Assembly: GCF_025144465.1 (NCBI RefSeq)
Contig: NZ_CP083553.1
Location: 2,540,001-2,604,000, forward strand
Direction: 5' to 3'
Origin: Leisingera sp. S132
GTDB lineage: Bacteria; Pseudomonadota; Alphaproteobacteria; Rhodobacterales; Rhodobacteraceae
DNA: 64,000 nucleotides
Position numbers and translations under genes: made by a program. Of this stretch, positions 1 through 8,150 are shown in pieces. Every line of letters starts with the position of its first letter. The first letter of the stretch is position 1. The notes under the pieces were generated by a model, which worked only from the letters and a program-made list of their open reading frames with translations, was not told the DNA's origin and did no database searches.

Positions 1-294
1 CTCCGCCTCAATCGCGGCCTGCAACTCCGCCTTCCGGTCCTCCGCCCCGTCCTGGCCCAGCAGCACCGCCGAGACCACTGCCGCGGCTACGTGGCTGTGG
101 GCGATATCCGCCGTCAGCTCATGCCGGACGGCCTGGGTCACATTGATCTGGCGTTCCAGGTTCAGCTCGCTTTGCCACAGGCTGAAGAGCGACACCGACG
201 CCAGGATCAGAACCGAACACATTGCAATGACGCCGGACAGGAGCAGCCGGCGTTTGAGGGGCATCGTGCGAAACATGGAGGGACTGCGAAACAT
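1..294 (-). CDS. N-terminal part of a membrane sensor or chemoreceptor (truncated by window edge)
   Basis: An open frame on the minus strand begins with ATG at 294 and is still open at base 1, giving 98 residues. A basic start is followed by one hydrophobic segment (roughly residues 16-38), then a charged, helical extracytoplasmic stretch rich in Glu, Gln and Ala. This is the layout of the first membrane segment and periplasmic domain of a methyl-accepting chemotaxis protein or sensor kinase. Alternative in-frame ATGs lie at 276 and 264. The signalling domain lies outside the window, so the family cannot be fixed; chemoreceptor is an inference from layout only. Confidence 0.55.
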   Translation of the reverse strand, partial: MFRSPSMFRTMPLKRRLLLSGVIAMCSVLILASVSLFSLWQSELNLERQINVTQAVRHELTADIAHSHVAAAVVSAVLLGQDGAEDRKAELQAAIEAE

Positions 295-491
295 GATAAA
301 CTCACCACAAGGTTGTTTTGGTCAGACAAAATCACCCGGGTTAATTTTTAAAAAATCTGTAGACCCGACGCAGATTTTTAACGGTGGCTGAACGGAACGG
401 CAGCAAGTCCGGGGCGCGCGGGCCACTGGCCATCTGCCGCCGTCTCTGCCATAGCTGGCCGCAACAGATCCCTGCGCGAGAAGGCCCGGCC

Positions 492-1367
492 ATGACCCAG
501 ATCATCACCTCCCTTTCCGACATTTCCAGCCGCTACAAGGCGCTGTTCGTGGATCTGTGGGGCTGTGTGCACAACGGCATCACCGCCTTTCCCGACGCGG
601 TGGCAGCGCTGCAGGCCTACCGCGCGGCGGGCGGCATCGTGGTGCTGGTGACCAATTCGCCGAAACCGCGGGCGGGCGTGGCGGCGCAGCTGGGGCAGTT
701 CAACGTGCCGGATGATGCTTATGACACGATCTCCACCTCGGGCGACAGCGCGCGGGCGGCGATGTTCACGGGTGCGGTGGGCAACAAGGTCTACTTCATG
801 GGCGAATGGCAGCGCGATGCTGGGTTTTTCGAGCCGCTGCACGTGATCCATGATCCGGTGGAGATCACCCGGGTGCCGCTGAAGGAGGCCGAGGGCATTG
901 TTTGCTGCGGGCCGTTCGACACCATGGCGGATCCGGAAGTGAACCGGGCCGATTTCCTCTATGCCAAGCAGATGGGCATGAAGCTGTTGTGCGCCAACCC
1001 CGACATCATCGTCGACCGCGGCGAGACGCGGGAGTGGTGCGCGGGGGCGCTGGCGCGGCTTTACACCGAGATGGGCGGCGAGAGCCTGTATTTCGGCAAG
1101 CCGCATCCGCCGATCTATGACCTGGCCCGGCTGCGGCTGCAGGAGGTGGCGCCGGGGATCGCCGATTCCGAGATCCTGGCGATCGGGGACGGGCCGCATA
1201 CGGATATTGCCGGCGCCATGGGCGAAGGCATCGATTCCCTGTTCATCACCGGCGGGCTTGCGGCCAGGGAAACAAAGACTTCGGTCCAGCCGGATGCGGA
1301 TGCGCTGACGGCCTACCTGGCGCAGGAGCAGTCCGCACCGACCTATGCCATTGGTTTCCTGCGGTAG
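492..1367 (+). CDS. HAD-superfamily class IIA hydrolase (TIGR01459-like)
   Basis: A 291-residue cytoplasmic phosphatase-type protein. Motif I is DLWGCVHNG (nucleophile Asp21, with Trp in place of the usual second Asp, as is normal for this subfamily). Motif II is LVTNS, motif III is the Lys of FGKPHPP, and motif IV is the acidic GDGPHTD near the C terminus. Class IIA members include 4-nitrophenylphosphatase and NagD-like enzymes; the true substrate is unknown. The frame is open further upstream to 384, but ATG 492 is preferred because GAGAAGG precedes it and homology starts there. It converges on the DUF1194 gene. Confidence 0.88.
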   Translation: MTQIITSLSDISSRYKALFVDLWGCVHNGITAFPDAVAALQAYRAAGGIVVLVTNSPKPRAGVAAQLGQFNVPDDAYDTISTSGDSARAAMFTGAVGNKVYFMGEWQRDAGFFEPLHVIHDPVEITRVPLKEAEGIVCCGPFDTMADPEVNRADFLYAKQMGMKLLCANPDIIVDRGETREWCAGALARLYTEMGGESLYFGKPHPPIYDLARLRLQEVAPGIADSEILAIGDGPHTDIAGAMGEGIDSLFITGGLAARETKTSVQPDADALTAYLAQEQSAPTYAIGFLR

Positions 1368-1433
1368 AACAGCCAGCTGCGCCGGGGCAGGATACCCGGG
1401 GAGGGAGCGCGGCGGACGCCGCAGGCCTCGCTC

Positions 1434-2123
1434 TTACTCGGCTGTGTTCATCGAGAGGAACAGATCCAGCTCCCGGGACAGCTTGCGCTGCATCGCCGCC
1501 GCGAAATCCTCGCCGCGGCTTGCCGTCATGACAAAGGAGCCGTCGCCGCCGGTGACCAGATACCGGTAATAACTCACCAGCTCCCGGTCGCCGTCCGGGA
1601 TGACCAGCCCGTTGATGGTAATGCCCAGCGAAACCGCCTTGTCCCGGAAATGGGCGGGCGATGGCCCCGAGTTGTTCCTTGCGTCTCCGGAGATGTCAAT
1701 TTTGCGCGCCGTGCCGTCAAAGCCGTTGGTTTCAATGAGCCGGGTTGCATAGTCGATGGCATAGGCGATCGAGGTGCCGCGGCCCGCGCTGGAGCGGGGC
1801 GCCTGATCCACCAGCCGGGAAAACGCCAGAATGCTTTCGGGGCCGTGCAAATGCCGCCAGCCCACGGCCTGGCGGTTGAGGCTTCCGACGCTCCAGTGAA
1901 CCAGCGTCACGGCGACTCCGTTGGGCTGCCTCTGGATGATGCCGGCAATTTCGGGCGTTCTGAAAGCCTCGGCAATACCCGACATCTGAAAGCGGTACTC
2001 CTCAGCGCTCACGCTGACGGAGGTGTCAACCGCGAGCACAAGCTCGACCGCAACCCGCTCCCGCGCCTGAGCGGTTGTGCAGGCCGCGATTGCGGCCGCC
2101 GCAACGGCACATCTGAAAATCAC
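1434..2123 (-). CDS. DUF1194 von Willebrand A-like secreted protein
   Basis: A 229-residue protein with an N-terminal signal peptide ending near the TAQA site at residues 17-20. The mature part begins with a von Willebrand A-type fold: a beta strand ending in DTSVSVS, which is a MIDAS-like DxSxS metal-binding motif, and later a strand carrying the KIDISGDARNN segment. This matches the alphaproteobacterial DUF1194 family, thought to be periplasmic; no function is established. It is transcribed divergently from the MaoC gene, with about 220 bases between them. Confidence 0.85.
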   Translation of the reverse strand: MIFRCAVAAAAIAACTTAQARERVAVELVLAVDTSVSVSAEEYRFQMSGIAEAFRTPEIAGIIQRQPNGVAVTLVHWSVGSLNRQAVGWRHLHGPESILAFSRLVDQAPRSSAGRGTSIAYAIDYATRLIETNGFDGTARKIDISGDARNNSGPSPAHFRDKAVSLGITINGLVIPDGDRELVSYYRYLVTGGDGSFVMTASRGEDFAAAMQRKLSRELDLFLSMNTAE

Positions 2124-2346
2124 CTTTCCGCGCCTCCTCCACTCCCCCGCAAAGGCTGGGGCAAAACCTGTGCGTTTTCAACAGCCGCGGCTGCGGGCCG
2201 GGCCAGGCGGCCATTCTTTTCAAGAATCGCTTGATTTTCTGCAGTTGCAAAGTAATAAAGTTGCGCAAGCGGCCACACTGGCGCGCAAAAGTTACAACGC
2301 CGAACGGTCAAGCAACACGATCAGGACCGGGCGAACGGAGGATGAA

Positions 2347-2790
2347 ATGTTGGACAACATGCCGCGCGGAACCATCTGCATCGAAGACATCGAGATGGGC
2401 ATGGTGCGTTACCTGCGCAAAGTCATCACCGATGAGGATATCGAGAAGTTCGCCCAGGTGTCGACCGACCGCAATCCGGTGCATCTGGATGACGATTACG
2501 CCCAGGACACGATTTTCGAGGGCCGCATCGCACATGGGATGCTGACCGCCGGGCTGATCTCAGCCGTCATTGGCGAGCAGCTGCCGGGCCATGGCACTAT
2601 CTACATGAGCCAGTCGCTGAAGTTCCTGGCCCCGGTGCGCCCGGGCGACCTAGTGCTGGCGGAGGTCGAAGTGACCGACATCATTATCGACAAGCGCCGG
2701 GTCAAGCTGGACTGCCGCTGCATCGTGGACGGCAAGAAGGTGCTGGTCGGCGAAGCCATGGTGATGGCGCCGTCGCGCAAGTTCGACTGA
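2347..2790 (+). CDS. MaoC family dehydratase
   Basis: A 147-residue hot-dog fold protein. The hydratase-type motif is visible as the stretch VSTDRNPVHLDDDYA followed by FEGRIAHGMLTAGL, supplying the Asp and His of the R-specific enoyl-CoA hydratase site. Family members hydrate or dehydrate acyl-CoA thioesters in fatty acid or polyhydroxyalkanoate metabolism; the specific substrate is not evident. The frame is open much further upstream, but ATG 2347 follows a good GGAGG (2337-2341) at 5 bases, which fixes the start. A strong terminator follows at 2815. Confidence 0.88.
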   Translation: MLDNMPRGTICIEDIEMGMVRYLRKVITDEDIEKFAQVSTDRNPVHLDDDYAQDTIFEGRIAHGMLTAGLISAVIGEQLPGHGTIYMSQSLKFLAPVRPGDLVLAEVEVTDIIIDKRRVKLDCRCIVDGKKVLVGEAMVMAPSRKFD

Positions 2791-2814
2791 GTTATCCGCA
2801 CGCAGCCGTTTCAG

Positions 2815-2846
2815 CCGCCGGGGGCCTTTGCCCTTGGCGGTTTTTT
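2815..2846 (+). terminator. Rho-independent terminator after the MaoC gene
   Basis: CCGCC at 2815-2819 pairs with GGCGG at 2836-2840. The stem continues inward through two G-U pairs and three G-C pairs around a short loop, and is followed by six T residues at 2841-2846. Confidence 0.8.
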
Positions 2847-3173
2847 CTTGCCGTGCCTGTTGTTCCGGTCTTTCCGTTCGGTTCTGCGCAGAAGCCCAAT
2901 TAAGGGGGCGGCGCCGCCGGATGGAGGTGGACAGACCCCGCAGGGGGCCTGCTCGGACAGGATATCCTGGACGACCCCCTTTTTATCAGGGCCGGTCTCC
3001 GGGGTGTCGCGCAGGCAGCCTCACAGATGCCTGCGCCTCGTATCATGGCCCATGCGCGGAGCCATGGCGGGGGATCGCGATCTTTTGGGAGTATGGCAGA
3101 GCCAGGTGAGGATTGCGTGAAGGGGGCGTACGGTGGGTACGCAACACACTGCAGGTTCTTCTCCGCTTCACTG
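2847..3173. other. Intergenic stretch with no supported gene
   Basis: About 330 bases between the MaoC terminator and the end of the hypothetical gene at 3174. Open frames here lack ribosome sites and family features. The only item of note is GGGAGTATGGCAGAGCCAGG at 3088-3107, which resembles a segment near 36590 and may be a dispersed intergenic repeat. Confidence 0.5.
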
Positions 3174-3605
3174 TTATGCCCCCGCATTTGTCTCCCAGTC
3201 TTTGCGAATTCGCTCAAACTCAGGCTCAATCACCCCATCGACATCATCGCAAGAAAAGTAAGCGATATTGAGCGCGCCATATAGGCCCTCGAACCCGGCA
3301 ACTCGTTCCAATAGAGCCAGTGACTTCTCGACGGGCCATGTTGCGCCCGAAGCTACCGCCTTCGCCGCCGAAACTGTTTGATCAGCCAGCGGATGGTCAC
3401 ACAGTAAACTCCACTTGTCTATCAGGCCGAAAATCTGGTCCCTGGAAGCATCCGTGCCAATTGGCGGCCTGCAAATCTCTTCGAGTGCCATAAACATGGC
3501 CGCAGAAGAGATCGAACGGGCTTGGGCAATCAACGCCGCTGCCTGCTCAGTATCATGATACGGGAATTTGCAATCTATCTGCTCGGCGAACTCAATTTCG
3601 TTCAT
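3174..3605 (-). CDS. Hypothetical protein, 143 residues
   Basis: A mostly helical, acidic, soluble protein with no signal peptide or membrane segment. Family not recognised. The reading frame is open upstream to 3668, but ATG 3605 gives the plausible start MNEIEFAEQ. The sequence is less GC-rich than its neighbours, and the gene is isolated between two gene-poor gaps, which hints at a small accessory gene. Coding status rests on length and amino-acid composition only, so confidence is moderate. Confidence 0.55.
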   Translation of the reverse strand: MNEIEFAEQIDCKFPYHDTEQAAALIAQARSISSAAMFMALEEICRPPIGTDASRDQIFGLIDKWSLLCDHPLADQTVSAAKAVASGATWPVEKSLALLERVAGFEGLYGALNIAYFSCDDVDGVIEPEFERIRKDWETNAGA

Positions 3606-3922
3606 GTGCCATCCCGTTATGCTCAGCGGGAGCATTGTGACAGCCCACAAGCGGCGCGCAACCACCAAGATGCCGAAAAATTGCTGAGGGCGGGCGCCTG
3701 CCCGCGGGGTGGCGCTGCGACGCCTGTTCGGGGCAGTTTATCCCAGCAACGTCCGTACGAGTTAACGAGGGAGCACTGCCCTCTCGAAAGCGCCAGCCCG
3801 TGCGGGCGGGCTGGCGCTCGCCCGGCGCCTGCGGCTTGTTTCCGGGCGGCGATGCGTGTGCTCCTTCCCTCCCCCGCCACTGGCCGCTTGAACCGCCGCG
3901 AAGGTGCAGGTACGGATGCGCC
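3606..3922. other. Gene-poor gap upstream of ribF
   Basis: About 320 very GC-rich bases with no supported gene. It contains the perfect hairpin annotated at 3789-3818 and a second GC-rich inverted segment near 3690-3710. Confidence 0.5.
3789..3818. repeat. Perfect 12-bp inverted repeat (stable hairpin)
   Basis: AGCGCCAGCCCG at 3789-3800 and its exact complement at 3807-3818 enclose the six-base loop TGCGGG. There is no long T tract on either side, so it is not a classic terminator. It may be a small intergenic palindromic element. Confidence 0.7.
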
Positions 3923-4855
3923 ATGCGTATCGTCAGAGATTTTCAATTCGTCGAACACCAGGACCGGGGCGCCACTGTTGCCATCGGCAATTTCGACGGC
4001 GTGCATCTGGGCCATCAGTCGGTGATCGAGCTGGCCCGCACGGCGGCGCCGGACGCGCCGCTGGGAGTGATGACGTTTGAGCCGCATCCGCGCGAGTATT
4101 TTGCACCCGATGCGCCGCCCTTCCGCCTGATGCGGGCCGAGACCCGCGCCCACCGGCTGGAGAAGCTGGGGGTGGAGCGGCTGTATGAGCTGAACTTCAA
4201 CACCGCGCTGTCGAGCCTGACGCCCGAAGAATTCGCCCGCGACGTGATCTCTGAAGGGCTGGGGCTGGCGCATGTCGTCGTCGGCGCCGATTTCTGCTTC
4301 GGCAAGGGCCGCGCGGGCAATGCCGAAGACCTGCAGCGGTTCGGCGCGCAGTACGGCTTTGGCGTCACCATTGCGCCCTTGATGGAATACTCCGAGCACG
4401 CGGTCTCCTCCACCGCGATCCGCAATGCGCTGAGCGAGGGCCGGCCTGCGGATGCCAAGGAAATGCTGGGCCACTGGCACCGGATCGAGGGCACCGTGAT
4501 CGGCGGCGAGCAGCGCGGGCGGGAGCTGGGCTTTCCCACTGCCAACATGTCGATCGACGGGCTGCATCAGCCGTGCTTTGGCGTTTACGCGGTGCTGGTC
4601 GATGTTTTGGACGGGCCGCATAAGGGCAGCTATCACGGCGCGGCCTCTGTCGGGGTGCGGCCGATGTTCGGGGGCGTGGTCCCGAATATCGAGACCTTTG
4701 TGTTTGATTTCTCCGGCGATCTGTATGGCGCAACGCTGTCGGTCGGGCTGGTGGCCTTCTTGCGGCCGGAGATGAAGTTTGACGGGCTGGATGCGCTGAT
4801 CGCGCAGATGGACGCGGATTGCGCCGAGGCGCGTGATATACTGGCGGCGCTATGA
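3923..4855 (+). CDS. ribF: Bifunctional riboflavin kinase / FAD synthetase
   Basis: A 310-residue enzyme that converts riboflavin to FMN and then FAD. The N-terminal adenylyltransferase domain carries GNFDGVHLGHQ at residues 22-32. The C-terminal kinase domain carries the GFPTAN signature, with PTAN at about 205-208, and the downstream strand with VGVRP. Length is normal for the family. ATG 3923 is chosen because homology starts there, although the frame is open upstream to 3800. The last codons overlap the start of the YcgN-type gene by 4 bases (ATGA), so the two are probably co-translated. Confidence 0.95.
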   Translation: MRIVRDFQFVEHQDRGATVAIGNFDGVHLGHQSVIELARTAAPDAPLGVMTFEPHPREYFAPDAPPFRLMRAETRAHRLEKLGVERLYELNFNTALSSLTPEEFARDVISEGLGLAHVVVGADFCFGKGRAGNAEDLQRFGAQYGFGVTIAPLMEYSEHAVSSTAIRNALSEGRPADAKEMLGHWHRIEGTVIGGEQRGRELGFPTANMSIDGLHQPCFGVYAVLVDVLDGPHKGSYHGAASVGVRPMFGGVVPNIETFVFDFSGDLYGATLSVGLVAFLRPEMKFDGLDALIAQMDADCAEARDILAAL

Positions 4856-5334
4856 AACCTGCAAAAGACGTGATCGACCGCTCCGGCCTGGGCGCGCGCT
4901 TCTGGGAGAAGAAGCCGCTGCAGAAACTGAGCCAGAAGGAATGGGAAGCGCTGTGCGACGGCTGCGGCAAATGCTGCCTGAACAAGCTGGAGGATGAGGA
5001 GACCGGCGAGGTCGCGCTGACCCGGGTCGCCTGCCGCCTGCTGGATGACAGCACCTGCCGCTGTGCCCAGTACCCGATCCGCCATCAGTTCATCCCCGAG
5101 TGCATCGTGCTGATGCCGGACAACCTGGACACCCACGCCTATTGGATGCCGGAAACCTGCGCCTACCGCCTCTTGTGGCAGGGCAAGCCGCTGCCGGAGT
5201 GGCACCCGCTGCTGACCGGCACCCCCGAAAGCGTGCATGAGGCGGGTGTTTCGGTGCGCGGCTGGACGGTGTCGGAGTTCGAGATTTCCGAGGAGGAGTG
5301 GGAAGACCACATCATCGAGGAACCGACCGGCTGA
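4852..5334 (+). CDS. YcgN family cysteine-cluster protein (UPF0260)
   Basis: A 160-residue protein with the CDGCGKCC cluster near residues 36-43 and further cysteines (CRLLDDSTCRC, ECIV, TCAYR) that could bind zinc or an Fe-S centre. The layout matches the YcgN/UPF0260 family, whose function is unknown. It overlaps ribF by 4 bases and therefore lies in the same transcript. Confidence 0.88.
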   Translation: MKPAKDVIDRSGLGARFWEKKPLQKLSQKEWEALCDGCGKCCLNKLEDEETGEVALTRVACRLLDDSTCRCAQYPIRHQFIPECIVLMPDNLDTHAYWMPETCAYRLLWQGKPLPEWHPLLTGTPESVHEAGVSVRGWTVSEFEISEEEWEDHIIEEPTG

Positions 5335-5446
5335 GCCTGCTGTCCGCGGGACTGTTAAACAGAAATACAATTTAAGGTTGCAAGACATGCACCCCCGCCG
5401 CCATGATGAGGAAATCCCAAAAGGTTTCCCATGAGGAGGGCGGCAG

Positions 5447-5653
5447 ATGCCATTCGAGCACGGCACCTATTTCAGCGAAAGAGAGACCTACAAAGCGCGG
5501 GAGTTCCTTTCGACCCTGGGCCTGAGCAGCAAGCAGGCCAGTGAAATCAGGGCCTGGCACCAGTACCACCTTGGCAAGCAGCTGATGATTTGGGCCACGG
5601 CGGGGACGTTTGCCGGCATCGGGCTGGGGCTGCTGTTTGCGCAGATGTTCTGA
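5447..5653 (+). CDS. Small single-pass membrane protein, 68 residues
   Basis: A short protein with a hydrophilic N-terminal half and one C-terminal hydrophobic segment (about residues 46-68: LMIWATAGTFAGIGLGLLFA) running to the end. A strong AGGAGGG at 5434-5440 sits 6 bases before ATG 5447, which supports real translation. Family not recognised. It lies between ycgN and the threonine aldolase gene on the same strand. Confidence 0.7.
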   Translation: MPFEHGTYFSERETYKAREFLSTLGLSSKQASEIRAWHQYHLGKQLMIWATAGTFAGIGLGLLFAQMF

Positions 5654-5738
5654 GAGCGCCGTCCCGGGCCGGCTTGGCATCAGCGGCGGAAGTGCCTACT
5701 GCTAGGCGGATATTCTGGCTGACCAAGGGACTTCGCTG

Positions 5739-6773
5739 ATGCATTTCGCCTCCGACAACTCCGGCCCGGTGCCGCAGCAGATCCTCGACGCGCTGGCGCG
5801 GGCCAACCAGGGCTATGCCATGGGCTATGGTGCCGATGCGGAAATGGCGGAGGTGACAGCGCGCATCCGGGAGATCTTCGAGGCGCCGGAGGCGGCGGTT
5901 TATCTGGTGGCCACCGGCACCGCCGCCAATGTGCTGGCGCTGTCGACGCTGGCGCAGCCCTGGCAGACGGTGTTCTGCACCAGGCCTGCGCATATCAACA
6001 TGGATGAATGCAACGCGCCGGAGTTCTATACCGGCGGCGCCAAGCTGACGCTTGTGACGGAGGCGGACAAGATGACCTCCGAAGGCTTGCGCGCCGCCAT
6101 CGAGGGCGAGGAGACCCGCGGCGTGCACGGGCCGCAGCGGGGGCCGGTGTCGCTGACGCAGGTGACGGAGTTCGGCACCGTCTACAGCCAGGCGGAGCTG
6201 AACGCGGTCTGCGGCGTGGCCCGCGAATACGGGCTGCCGGTGCATATGGACGGCGCGCGGTTTACCAATGCGCTGGTGTCGCTGGGCTGCACGCCGGCCG
6301 AGATGACCTGGAAGGCGGGGGTTGATGCGGTCTCGTTCGGCGGCACCAAGAACGGCTGCCTGGGGGTGGAGGCAGTGATCTTCTTTGATCCCAAACACGC
6401 GCAGGAGTTCGAGTACCGGCGCAAGCGCGGCGCGCATCTGTTTTCCAAGCACCGCTATCTGTCGGCGCAAATGCTGGCCTATCTGAGTGACGATCTGTGG
6501 CTGGAGAACGCCCGCGCCGCCAATGCCAAGACCGCGCTGCTGGCCGAAGGGCTGAAGGCGGCAGGCGCCCATTTCACCCATCCGGCGCAGGCCAACATGA
6601 TCTTTGCCGCCCTGCCCCGCCGCAAGCATCAGGAGCTGTTCGCCGCGGGCGCCATTTACCACCTGTGGGACGGGCTGCTGCAGGGGCCGGAGCATGAGAT
6701 GGTCACCGCCCGGTTCGTCTGCGACTGGTCCCTGCCCGAAGACCGGATCAGCGCTTTTCTCAGCCAGCTTTAG
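5739..6773 (+). CDS. ltaE: Low-specificity L-threonine aldolase
   Basis: A 344-residue PLP enzyme of the beta-eliminating lyase family, which splits L-threonine or L-allo-threonine into glycine and acetaldehyde. Visible features are the N-terminal FASDN start, the ATGTAAN phosphate-binding region, HMDGARF with the PLP-nitrogen-binding Asp, and the Schiff-base Lys204 in GGTKNG. Length is typical. It converges on a LysR gene only 10 bases away. The symbol is assigned by family; close paralogues act on phenylserine or hydroxyaspartate. Confidence 0.88.
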   Translation: MHFASDNSGPVPQQILDALARANQGYAMGYGADAEMAEVTARIREIFEAPEAAVYLVATGTAANVLALSTLAQPWQTVFCTRPAHINMDECNAPEFYTGGAKLTLVTEADKMTSEGLRAAIEGEETRGVHGPQRGPVSLTQVTEFGTVYSQAELNAVCGVAREYGLPVHMDGARFTNALVSLGCTPAEMTWKAGVDAVSFGGTKNGCLGVEAVIFFDPKHAQEFEYRRKRGAHLFSKHRYLSAQMLAYLSDDLWLENARAANAKTALLAEGLKAAGAHFTHPAQANMIFAALPRRKHQELFAAGAIYHLWDGLLQGPEHEMVTARFVCDWSLPEDRISAFLSQL

Positions 6774-6783
6774 CGGCCTGCCC

Positions 6784-7629
6784 CTATCGGCCGGTCTGGC
6801 AGGCGCTGCAGACCGACTTGGCGATCCCGGCAGCGAACTGCGTTTTGCGGTGTGCCACGCCCACCTGGCGCTGAACCGGATTGTCCCCGCACAGCGGCAG
6901 CACCGTGACGCCGTCCTGCGCGCCGGCATGGCCGAGCGGCACCAGCGCAACCCCCAGCCCGGCGGCCACCAGATCCAGAAGCTGGGCATCATGCACCGCT
7001 TCGGCCACGATGCCGACAACGATGCCGGACGGGGCCTCTCCCTGTCCCTGCATCAGCAGCTGGTCCGCCCCCGGGCAGTAGGGCCGTGCGATCAAGGGCT
7101 CGCCTTCAAGATCCGCCAAGCCAATTTCAGCACGCGCGGCCAGAGGATGACTGCGCGGCAGTGCTGCGCCGTAGCTTTCCTGCCACAACGGCTGAAAGGC
7201 GTAACCCCGCGGCACGCAGCCGTCGGAACAGAACAGAATGTCCGCGTCGTCCCGGCTGCCCGTGAACTGGAATTTCAGCGCGGCATTTTCCCGGCGCAAA
7301 CCGGATAAGGCGGCACGGAACGACGCCACCAGGACATCCGGCTGGCAATGCACCCGGACCACCTGCGGCGCACGCCCTGACAGCCGCTGTTCCAGCAGGC
7401 TGAGCTGGGCCAGAACCGCGCCGGACTGGCGGTAGAGTTCATGCCCCAGCGCGGTGGGAGTCAGCCCGTCCCGGCTGCGCTGGAACAAGGCGCCGCCAAA
7501 ATGCTCCTCAAGCTTTGAAACGGCCGCTGAGACCGAAGGCTGGCTGACGCCGTTCACCCGCGCCGAGGCGCTGAAAGTGCCAGTATCATAGGCGGATTGG
7601 AAATATCGGAGCGGGGCCAGGTCGATCAT
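6784..7629 (-). CDS. LysR family transcriptional regulator
   Basis: A 281-residue regulator with an N-terminal winged helix-turn-helix (residues 1-60; SASARVNGVSQPSVSAAVSKLEE is the recognition region) and a periplasmic-binding-protein-like effector domain. The effector is unknown. It is divergent from the SnoaL-like gene at 7728, and a 15-bp inverted repeat overlaps its own start codon, suggesting autoregulation and control of that neighbour. Confidence 0.9.
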   Translation of the reverse strand: MIDLAPLRYFQSAYDTGTFSASARVNGVSQPSVSAAVSKLEEHFGGALFQRSRDGLTPTALGHELYRQSGAVLAQLSLLEQRLSGRAPQVVRVHCQPDVLVASFRAALSGLRRENAALKFQFTGSRDDADILFCSDGCVPRGYAFQPLWQESYGAALPRSHPLAARAEIGLADLEGEPLIARPYCPGADQLLMQGQGEAPSGIVVGIVAEAVHDAQLLDLVAAGLGVALVPLGHAGAQDGVTVLPLCGDNPVQRQVGVAHRKTQFAAGIAKSVCSACQTGR

Positions 7630-7642
7630 AGGATATGCCTAT
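7628..7642. promoter_or_regulatory. Candidate LysR operator overlapping the regulator start codon
   Basis: ATAGG-ATATG-CCTAT is a perfect 5-bp inverted repeat with a 5-bp centre. It also nests GATAT-GCCT-ATATC at 7632-7645. It spans the ATG of the LysR gene and lies about 90 bases before the divergent SnoaL-like gene. The dyad fits a LysR-type box, but binding is inferred. Confidence 0.45.
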
Positions 7643-7727
7643 ATCAAGGATAACCCGCAAAGCAATTAACTTTACCTGAGCGACGTGGCCAGATGTCAGT
7701 AATTGCAGCAGCGAAACAGGGGATCCC

Positions 7728-8135
7728 ATGAAAGACACAGCAACAGCGGCCCAAAGGCCCGTCATTGATCAGGTTTTGAAGCAGTTTGAGGCGGGAGATC
7801 CGGCCATTCTGGGCCTGATTGCGCCCGATATCGATTTCCGCATTGATCACTACAAGGACGACGCGGATATATCCTGGCAGGCAGCCACCGGCATCGAAGA
7901 CTTTGCCAAAGTGCTGGCCCGGCTTGGCCAGGAGATCTTTCCGCAAGGCACGCTGATCCTGGAAAGCACATCTCAGGATCTGGGAGGCGGCTGGTTTCTG
8001 ACCCGGTTCCGCCAGCGGTTCTACTATGCCCTGGCCGGAGCGATGGTCGAAAGCGGCACCTTGATCACCACCCATCAGGAAGACGGCAAAATCGATTTTT
8101 TCCGCGAGGTGGTCACATCGGTGACGGAGATCTGA
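7728..8135 (+). CDS. SnoaL-like / NTF2-fold protein
   Basis: A 135-residue protein with the cone-shaped NTF2/SnoaL pattern: an N-terminal helix pair, a strand beginning DIDFRIDHYKDD, and a C-terminal sheet (LILESTSQDLGGGWFLTRF, then GTLITTHQEDGKIDFFREV). Such proteins are small enzymes or ligand-binding domains; no specific role can be given. It is divergent from the LysR regulator with 98 bases between, and is probably that regulator's target. Confidence 0.7.
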   Translation: MKDTATAAQRPVIDQVLKQFEAGDPAILGLIAPDIDFRIDHYKDDADISWQAATGIEDFAKVLARLGQEIFPQGTLILESTSQDLGGGWFLTRFRQRFYYALAGAMVESGTLITTHQEDGKIDFFREVVTSVTEI

Positions 8136-8150
8136 CACACCGGAGCGGCC

